A stretch of DNA of 5,481 nt from JAAFHS01 sp031396505 (GTDB lineage Bacteria > Pseudomonadota > Alphaproteobacteria > Rhodobacterales > Rhodobacteraceae): the NCBI GenBank assembly GCA_031396505.1, contig JANNKX010000222.1, forward strand, positions 1 through 5,481, given 5' to 3'. Position numbers and translations under genes: made by a program. The notes under the pieces are model-generated. The model saw only the letters and a list, made by a program, of their open reading frames with translations, was not told where the DNA came from and did not search any database. Positions 1 through 5,481 of the stretch are shown here, one piece after another (positions within the stretch are counted from its first letter, which is position 1; each line of letters opens with the position of its first letter).

Positions 1-11
1 GGTTCCATTTG

Positions 12-26
12 TTTCACATAGTGGAA
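12..26. promoter_or_regulatory. candidate operator, inverted repeat upstream of glpD
   Basis: The 15-base stretch TTTCACATAGTGGAA is an inverted repeat centred on T19: TT-t-CAC, spacer ATA, GTG-g-AA, with a single mismatched pair (T14/G24). Two extra half-site-like words lie next to it: TTCCA at 3-7, the complement of TGGAA at 22-26, and GTTTC/GAAAC at 11-15 and 24-28. It sits 26 bases before the glpD start, where a transcription factor could repress or activate the operon. The shape, with TTYCAC/GTGGAA arms around a short centre, resembles operators of IclR-type regulators, but that assignment is inference. A DeoR-type GlpR could also be the regulator. No convincing -35/-10 pair can be placed inside the window, so the promoter may lie partly upstream. 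Confidence 0.45.
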
Positions 27-41
27 ACAGGATCAGCGGGT

Positions 42-47
42 GGGAGG
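42..47 (+). promoter_or_regulatory. ribosome binding site of glpD
   Basis: GGGAGG lies 5 bases before the ATG at 53. It is a strong Shine-Dalgarno match and supports 53 as the glpD start. Confidence 0.75.
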
Positions 48-52
48 CCGGC

Positions 53-1627
53 ATGAACCAACGCGCGGACACACCGCTCGATCTTTTCGTGATCGGGGGC
101 GGCATAAACGGTTGTGGCATTGCGCGTGATGCCACCGGGCGTGGGCTCACCGTGGCGCTGGCCGAACAGGGTGATCTGGCGCAGGCGACATCAAGCGCCT
201 CCACCAAATTGTTTCATGGCGGGCTGCGCTATCTGGAATATTTCGAATTTCGTCTGGTGCGCGAGGCGCTGGAAGAACGCGAAACCCTGCTGGTGGCCAT
301 GCCCCATATCAGTTGGCCAATGCGGTTCGTGCTGCCGTATCACCCGGATATGCGGTTTGAATCGGACACCCCCACATCGCGGCTGCTGTCACGGGTGATG
401 CCCTGGATGCGGGGGCGCAGGCCCGCTTGGCTGATCCGGCTGGGTCTTTTCATGTATGACACGATGGGCGGACGCAATATCCTGCCATCCACGCGGACAC
501 TTGATCTGCGCAACGATCCGGCGGGCGTGCCGTTGAACCCGAAATTTCAGCGGGCTTATGAATATTCGGATTGCTGGGTGGAGGATTCGCGTCTTGTCGT
601 CCTGAATGCCCGCGATGCCGAGGCGCGCGGCGCACAGATCATGACGCGCACCCGGGTTGTCAGTGCAACGCGCACAGACGGCCTGTGGGAGATGGTTACC
701 GAAGGGGCGGCAGGGCGGCAGATGCACCGGGCACGGGCGATCGTGAACGCGGGCGGGCCTTACGTCGAAGATATCATCCGCAATGTGGCGCGAATCAATT
801 CCACCGAAGGCGTGCGGTTGGTGCGCGGCAGTCATATCGTGACACGGCGCCTGTTTGACCATGACCGCTGTTATTTCTTTCAGGGCACGGATGGGCGGAT
901 CATCTTTGCGATTCCCTATGAACAGGACTTTACTCTGATTGGCACCACAGATCACGATCACAAGGGCGCGCCAAAGGATGCCGTCTGCACGCCGGAAGAA
1001 CAGGATTACCTGTGCAACTTTGCAACGCAGTACTTCAAAAAACCGGTGACGCGGGCCGATATCGTCTGGACCTATTCAGGTGTGCGCCCTTTGTATAACG
1101 ACGGCGCAAAATCGGCGACTGCGGCCACGCGGGACTATGTTCTTAGCCTTGATACCAATGGCGCGCCGCTGTTGAATGTGTTTGGTGGCAAGATCACGAC
1201 GTATCGGCGGCTGGCGGAATCAGCCCTGGAAAAGCTGCAACCCTATTTCCCGCAAGCCACAGGTGCATGGACGGCGCGGGTGGCGATGCCGGGGGGCAAT
1301 TTTCCGGTGGATGGTGTGGGCGCACTGACGGCGCAGCTTAAGGCGCGTTATCCGTTCCTCACGGACTATCACGCGGGCCGCCTGATCCGGGCCTATGGCA
1401 CCGAGGCGGTGGATGTGCTGGGCAATGCGACGACAGCGGCTGATCTGGGCCGCGATTTTGGTGGAACGCTGACGCAGGCCGAAGTCAACTGGCTGATGAC
1501 GCGCGAATACGCGCATGCGGCGGCAGATGTGGTGTGGCGGCGCACCAAGCTGGGCCTGCGGATGACCAAGGATGAGATTGCGGCACTTGATGCCTTCATG
1601 GGGCAACAGGCGCAGGCGGCGGAATAG
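53..1627 (+). CDS. glpD: FAD-dependent glycerol-3-phosphate dehydrogenase (aerobic type)
   Basis: This enzyme oxidises sn-glycerol-3-phosphate to dihydroxyacetone phosphate at the inner face of the cytoplasmic membrane and gives the electrons to the quinone pool. The 524-residue product matches E. coli GlpD as recalled almost end to end. The N-terminal Rossmann motif is G15-x-G17-x-x-G20, with acidic E38 ending the second strand. The FAD/substrate segment STKLFHGGLRYLE is at residues 50-62. WTYSGVRPL (339-347) and FGGKITTYRRLAE (377-389) carry the conserved Arg and Lys of the active-site region. The C-terminal domain spans about 395-515. It is some 22 residues longer than E. coli GlpD because of an insertion at about 102-123. 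The start is set by the Shine-Dalgarno at 42-47 and by homology beginning near residue 9. As first gene of the cluster, 10 bases before glpS, it links transport to central metabolism. The family call is very secure; membrane association is inferred from the family. Confidence 0.96.
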   Translation: MNQRADTPLDLFVIGGGINGCGIARDATGRGLTVALAEQGDLAQATSSASTKLFHGGLRYLEYFEFRLVREALEERETLLVAMPHISWPMRFVLPYHPDMRFESDTPTSRLLSRVMPWMRGRRPAWLIRLGLFMYDTMGGRNILPSTRTLDLRNDPAGVPLNPKFQRAYEYSDCWVEDSRLVVLNARDAEARGAQIMTRTRVVSATRTDGLWEMVTEGAAGRQMHRARAIVNAGGPYVEDIIRNVARINSTEGVRLVRGSHIVTRRLFDHDRCYFFQGTDGRIIFAIPYEQDFTLIGTTDHDHKGAPKDAVCTPEEQDYLCNFATQYFKKPVTRADIVWTYSGVRPLYNDGAKSATAATRDYVLSLDTNGAPLLNVFGGKITTYRRLAESALEKLQPYFPQATGAWTARVAMPGGNFPVDGVGALTAQLKARYPFLTDYHAGRLIRAYGTEAVDVLGNATTAADLGRDFGGTLTQAEVNWLMTREYAHAAADVVWRRTKLGLRMTKDEIAALDAFMGQQAQAAE

Positions 1628-1632
1628 GGGGG
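1626..1632 (+). promoter_or_regulatory. ribosome binding site deciding the glpS start
   Basis: AGGGGGG overlaps the glpD stop codon and ends 5 bases before the GTG at 1638. It favours this GTG over the in-frame ATGs inside glpD (1572 and 1590), which would add an arginine-rich, non-homologous N-terminus. Confidence 0.6.
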
Positions 1633-1637
1633 CGGTT

Positions 1638-2720
1638 GTGCTGGAATTCAAAGGCGTGTCACGGTCGGTGGAAGGGCGGGTGCATATTCATGCCACCGAC
1701 CTTGCGCTGCAAAAGGGCACGATGAATGTGCTGCTGGGGCCGACGTCATCGGGGAAAACGTCGCTGATGCGGCTGATGGCGGGTCTGGACAAGCCGACTA
1801 CGGGCAGCATCCACTGGGACGGGCGCGATGTGACGGGGATGCGCGTACAGGACCGCAAGGTTGCGATGGTTTATCAGCAGTTCATCAATTATCCGGCGAT
1901 GAGCGTGTATGACAATATCGCCAGCCCGATGCGCCTGATGGGGATTTCAGCAGCCGAGATTGACCGCGCGGTAAAGGGCACCGCCGACATGCTGAAACTG
2001 ACGCCATTTTTGCAACGCAAGCCGTTGGAGTTGTCGGGCGGGCAGCAACAGCGTTGTGCGCTGGCGCGGGCATTGGTGAAGGGGGCGGGACTGGTTCTGC
2101 TTGATGAACCCTTGGCCAATCTGGACTACAAGCTGCGCGAAGAACTGCGGGCAGAGATTCCAAAGATATTCGAGGAATCGGGGGCAATTTTCGTCTATGC
2201 GACGACGGAACCCGAAGAGGCACTGCTGCTGGGCGGGAACACCGCAACCCTGTGGGAAGGGCGCGTGACGCAGTTCGGCCCGACGCCGGATGTGTACCGC
2301 AAGCCTGCAGATGCAACAACGGCGCGGGTGTTCAGTGACCCCCCGATGAACTTTGTGACGGCAGTCAAGACAGGCGCGCAGATTATGCTGGGCGATGTGA
2401 AGGCCCCCGTGATGGGCGCGATGGCGGGCCTGCCGGATGGCACCTACCGCGCGGGATTTCGGGCCAATCACCTGACGCTGGACCGTGAAAGTGCATCTGC
2501 GGTGGCGTTCCCGTCGACCATCATCGTGACCGAAATTACCGGATCGGAGTCCTTTCTGCATCTGCACCACGGCGCCGATCGCTGGGTGGGTCTTGTGCAC
2601 GGCGTGCAAGACCTCGCCCCCGGCGCGCAGGTCAATGTCTGGCTTGATCCGGCGCATGTCTATCTTTTCGGGCAGGATGGCCGCCTTGTGGCCCCCGCCC
2701 CTTATGCGATGGCGGCTTGA
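1638..2720 (+). CDS. glpS: glycerol ABC transporter ATPase GlpS (signature kept, switch His lost)
   Basis: This is one of two ATP-binding subunits that power glycerol import from the cytoplasmic side. The product is 360 residues from a GTG start (MLEFKGVS...), a typical length for a sugar-type importer ATPase with a C-terminal TOBE-like regulatory domain (about 240-355). Visible motifs are Walker A GPTSSGKT (34-41), Q-loop Q80, signature LSGGQ (132-136), Walker B LVLLDEP with catalytic E157, and D-loop NLD (161-163). Three positions are unusual. The switch histidine is replaced by T190 (YATTEPEE where YVTHD is expected). No aromatic A-loop residue is present near position 11-12. The second P-loop glycine is S37. 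All three affect the same nucleotide site. An ATG start at 1572 is possible but would overlap glpD by 56 bases and add 22 Arg-rich residues, so it was rejected. Downstream glpT follows after 3 bases. Ugp or maltose-type ATPases are less likely because those systems use a single ATPase gene and the neighbour here is glpD. Confidence 0.88.
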   Translation: MLEFKGVSRSVEGRVHIHATDLALQKGTMNVLLGPTSSGKTSLMRLMAGLDKPTTGSIHWDGRDVTGMRVQDRKVAMVYQQFINYPAMSVYDNIASPMRLMGISAAEIDRAVKGTADMLKLTPFLQRKPLELSGGQQQRCALARALVKGAGLVLLDEPLANLDYKLREELRAEIPKIFEESGAIFVYATTEPEEALLLGGNTATLWEGRVTQFGPTPDVYRKPADATTARVFSDPPMNFVTAVKTGAQIMLGDVKAPVMGAMAGLPDGTYRAGFRANHLTLDRESASAVAFPSTIIVTEITGSESFLHLHHGADRWVGLVHGVQDLAPGAQVNVWLDPAHVYLFGQDGRLVAPAPYAMAA

Positions 2721-2723
2721 GGC

Positions 2724-3794
2724 ATGGCACAGATCACGCTGCAAAATCTGGCGCACAGTTACAATCCCGCACCAACATCGGATGCGGATTACGCGCTGAA
2801 GGAAATGCACCACGTCTGGCAGGATGGCGGGGCCTATGCCCTGCTTGGCGCGTCGGGCTGTGGCAAGACCACGTTGTTGAACATCATCTCGGGCCTTGTG
2901 CATCCCAGCCATGGCCGGGTTCTGTTTGGCGAGGTGGACGTAACCGATGCACCCACGGCGGAACGCAACATCGCACAGGTGTTTCAGTTTCCGGTCGTCT
3001 ACGACACGATGACAGTGCGCGATAACCTTGCGTTTCCCCTGCGCAATCGCGGCATGGATGCGTCCTATATCGCGGGGCGCGTGGGCCAGATCGCCAAGAT
3101 GATCGGCATGGAAGACAAGCTGGACCGCAAGGCGCGCGGCCTGACGGCGGATGCGAAACAGAAGATCAGCCTTGGGCGCGGCATGGTGCGGCAGGATGTG
3201 AACGCGATCCTGTTTGATGAACCCCTCACCGTGATCGACCCCCATATGAAATGGGAATTGCGAACCCAGCTCAAGGCGCTGCACCGCGAGTTGGGCCACA
3301 CGATGATCTATGTCACGCATGACCAGACCGAGGCGCTGACCTTTGCCGACAAGGTCGTGGTGATGCACGAAGGCCGCGTCGTGCAGATGGGCACGCCAGA
3401 GGAATTGTTCGAAACCCCGGCGCACACCTTCGTCGGCTATTTCATCGGCAGTCCGGGGATGAACCTGCTGGATGCGAAAATCGACGGGGCCACGGCGCAT
3501 ATCGCGGGCCATGCCATCCCGCTGGGGGCCAATTACGCCGCTACGGGGCGCACGCAGATCGGCATCCGGCCTGAATTCATCCGCCTGACGAAAGGCGAAG
3601 GCCTGCCCTTCACCCTGCGCCGGATCGAGGATGTGGGCCGCCACCGCATCGTGCGGGGTGATGCTGCGGGCACCCCCATCAACATCATCGCGGGCGAAGG
3701 CGATAGCGTGGGCACCGACATGACCCATGTCACCTTCGAGGCCACCAAAATCAACGTCTACGCCGATGACTGGCGCATAAGCGGGGCCGCCTGA
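2724..3794 (+). CDS. glpT: glycerol ABC transporter ATPase GlpT (degenerate signature)
   Basis: This is the second ATP-binding subunit of the importer, 356 residues, predicted to pair with GlpS. Its nucleotide site is complete: A-loop Y13, Walker A GASGCGKT (42-49), Q-loop Q88 (VFQFP), Walker B AILFDEP with catalytic E166, and switch histidine H199 in IYVTHDQTEAL. The signature is not: where LSGGQQQR is expected the protein reads LTADAKQK (140-147), losing both glycines and the glutamine. The D-loop is also atypical (TVID, 169-172). A TOBE-like C-terminal domain runs from about 235 to 350. This GlpT is an ABC ATPase and is unrelated to the E. coli glycerol-3-phosphate antiporter of the same name. 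No strong Shine-Dalgarno precedes the ATG, which lies 3 bases after the glpS stop, so coupling to glpS translation is likely. Its own stop overlaps the glpP start by one base. Confidence 0.88.
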   Translation: MAQITLQNLAHSYNPAPTSDADYALKEMHHVWQDGGAYALLGASGCGKTTLLNIISGLVHPSHGRVLFGEVDVTDAPTAERNIAQVFQFPVVYDTMTVRDNLAFPLRNRGMDASYIAGRVGQIAKMIGMEDKLDRKARGLTADAKQKISLGRGMVRQDVNAILFDEPLTVIDPHMKWELRTQLKALHRELGHTMIYVTHDQTEALTFADKVVVMHEGRVVQMGTPEELFETPAHTFVGYFIGSPGMNLLDAKIDGATAHIAGHAIPLGANYAATGRTQIGIRPEFIRLTKGEGLPFTLRRIEDVGRHRIVRGDAAGTPINIIAGEGDSVGTDMTHVTFEATKINVYADDWRISGAA

Positions 3795-4662
3795 TGGACA
3801 AGACGCAAAACAACAAGGCGTGGTTTCTGGTGCTGCCCGTCCTCGTGATCGTGGCGTTTTCCGCCGTGATCCCGTTGATGACGGTGGTCAACTATGCGAT
3901 GCAGGATACGCTGGGCAACAACCAGTTCTACTGGATCGGCTTTGAATGGTTCGAGGAATGGATCAGTTCGGAACGCCTGCATGATTCCCTGCTGCGGCAG
4001 GTGCTGTTTTCCGCGATCATTCTGGCGATCGAAGTGCCCTTGGGGATTTTCATCGCCCTGAACATGCCGAAAAAAGGGTTCTGGGCTAGTCTCGTCCTTG
4101 TGCTAATGGCGCTGCCACTGCTGATCCCGTTCAACGTCGTGGGCACGATCTGGCAGATTTTCGGGCGCGTCGATATCGGCCTTCTGGGTCACAGTCTTGC
4201 CGCCCTTGGCATCGACTACAATTACACCAACGATCCCCTTGATGCCTGGATCACCATCATCGTCATGGATGTCTGGCACTGGACCTCGCTTGTCGCCCTG
4301 CTGGCCTATGCCGGGCTGCAATCCATTCCGCAGGCCTATTATCAGGCCGCCAAGATCGATCAGGCCGGACGGTGGAGCGTGTTTCGCTATATCGAGCTGC
4401 CAAAGATGCAGGGCGTGCTGCTGATTGCCGTCCTGCTGCGGTTTATGGACAGTTTCATGATCTATACCGAACCTTTCGTCGTCACCGGTGGTGGCCCCGG
4501 CAATTCGACCACGATGCTGTCGATTGATCTGGTCAAGGAAACCCTGTCGATGAACCTCGGCCCCGCCGCCGCCTTTTCGATCATGTATTTCCTTGTGATC
4601 CTGCTGGTGTCATGGGTGTTCTACACCGTGATGACCAACCTTGATAAGCAGGAGTCGTTCTG

Positions 4663-4663
<1 letters not shown>
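3794..4663 (+). CDS. glpP: glycerol ABC transporter permease GlpP
   Basis: This is one of the two membrane subunits of the importer (MalF/UgpA-like, binding-protein-dependent transport family), 289 residues. Six hydrophobic segments can be read at about 10-32, 67-90, 97-122, 151-174, 205-224 and 258-281. The cytoplasmic coupling (EAA) loop is at about 184-203, starting QAAKID and ending YIELP. It is followed by RFMDSFMIYTEPFV and GGGPGNSTT (232-240), a segment characteristic of this permease type. The EAA loop has Q190 where most permeases carry the conserved glycine of DGA. The ATG shares its first base with the glpT stop (TGATG), and only a weak Shine-Dalgarno is present, so reinitiation after glpT is likely. 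The substrate is assigned from the cluster, not from this protein alone. Confidence 0.9.
4650..4654 (+). promoter_or_regulatory. ribosome binding site of glpQ inside the end of glpP
   Basis: AGGAG lies 8 bases before the ATG at 4663 and inside the last codons of glpP. It supports the 4663 start. Confidence 0.65.
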
Positions 4664-5462
<799 letters not shown>

Positions 5463-5466
<4 letters not shown>

Positions 5467-5481
5467 TGACACGCCCGATCA
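5463..5481 (+). CDS. start of the next operon gene, cut by the window edge
   Basis: Two consecutive in-frame ATGs (5463 and 5466), behind a strong Shine-Dalgarno, open a frame reading MMTRPI before the sequence ends. Six codons are too few to identify a family. In characterised rhizobial glpSTPQUV clusters, as recalled, the next gene is glpU, encoding a small membrane protein (DUF2160 type), followed by the binding protein glpV. Either would fit this position, but that is context only. The existence of a coding start is well supported by the ribosome site and overlap; its identity is not. Confidence 0.6.

Noticed and set aside
389..961. 190-codon minus-strand frame inside glpD
   Set aside because: It is a shadow frame of a well conserved enzyme, with no domain or ribosome site.
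1572..1637. N-terminal extension of GlpS from ATG 1572
   Set aside because: The 22 extra residues are Arg-rich, overlap the end of glpD in another frame and do not resemble ABC ATPase N-termini. The GTG at 1638 has a well spaced Shine-Dalgarno and gives the usual MLEFKGVS beginning.
1628..1637. Possible terminator or internal promoter between glpD and glpS
   Set aside because: The gap is only 10 bases and G-rich, with no hairpin or promoter elements; it serves as the glpS ribosome site.
1947..3728. 593-codon open frame on the minus strand, antisense to glpS and glpT
   Set aside because: It lies opposite two clearly real ATPase genes, is rich in Arg/His/Gln/Ala as expected for a mirror of GC-rich codons, shows no recognisable domain, and has no ribosome site I can support.

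Overview
The window is one uninterrupted plus-strand operon segment for glycerol / glycerol-3-phosphate use. The organism looks like an alphaproteobacterium, most likely of the Rhodobacterales (roseobacter-like). The reasons are high GC coding sequence, a tightly overlapping gene cluster, and the gene set glpD followed by a dual-ATPase transporter of the GlpSTPQ type, known from rhizobia and relatives. The lineage call is inference from protein character and gene order, not a database result.

Layout: positions 1-52 are a short leader with a near-perfect inverted repeat at 12-26, a candidate repressor operator, and a good Shine-Dalgarno at 42-47. Then follow glpD (53-1627, FAD-dependent glycerol-3-phosphate dehydrogenase), glpS (1638-2720, ABC ATPase, GTG start), glpT (2724-3794, second ABC ATPase), glpP (3794-4663, permease) and glpQ (4663-5466, permease). 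The first codons of a further gene begin at 5463 or 5466 and run off the end. Gaps are 10 and 3 nt, then three successive TGATG stop/start overlaps, so the genes are almost certainly co-transcribed and translationally coupled. No terminator, RNA gene, repeat array or mobile element is visible.

How they work together: GlpP and GlpQ form the membrane channel and GlpS/GlpT form a heterodimeric motor that drives glycerol import. A kinase (GlpK, not in the window) would make glycerol-3-phosphate, and GlpD oxidises it to dihydroxyacetone phosphate while passing electrons to quinone. The periplasmic binding protein (GlpV), the small membrane protein GlpU and possibly glpK are expected downstream, outside the window.

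The most interesting feature is the complementary motif loss in the two ATPases. GlpS keeps the LSGGQ signature but lacks the switch histidine, the A-loop aromatic and one P-loop glycine. GlpT keeps those but has lost the signature. In a head-to-tail dimer this gives one complete ATP site and one degenerate site. The system itself is a known type, not a new one.
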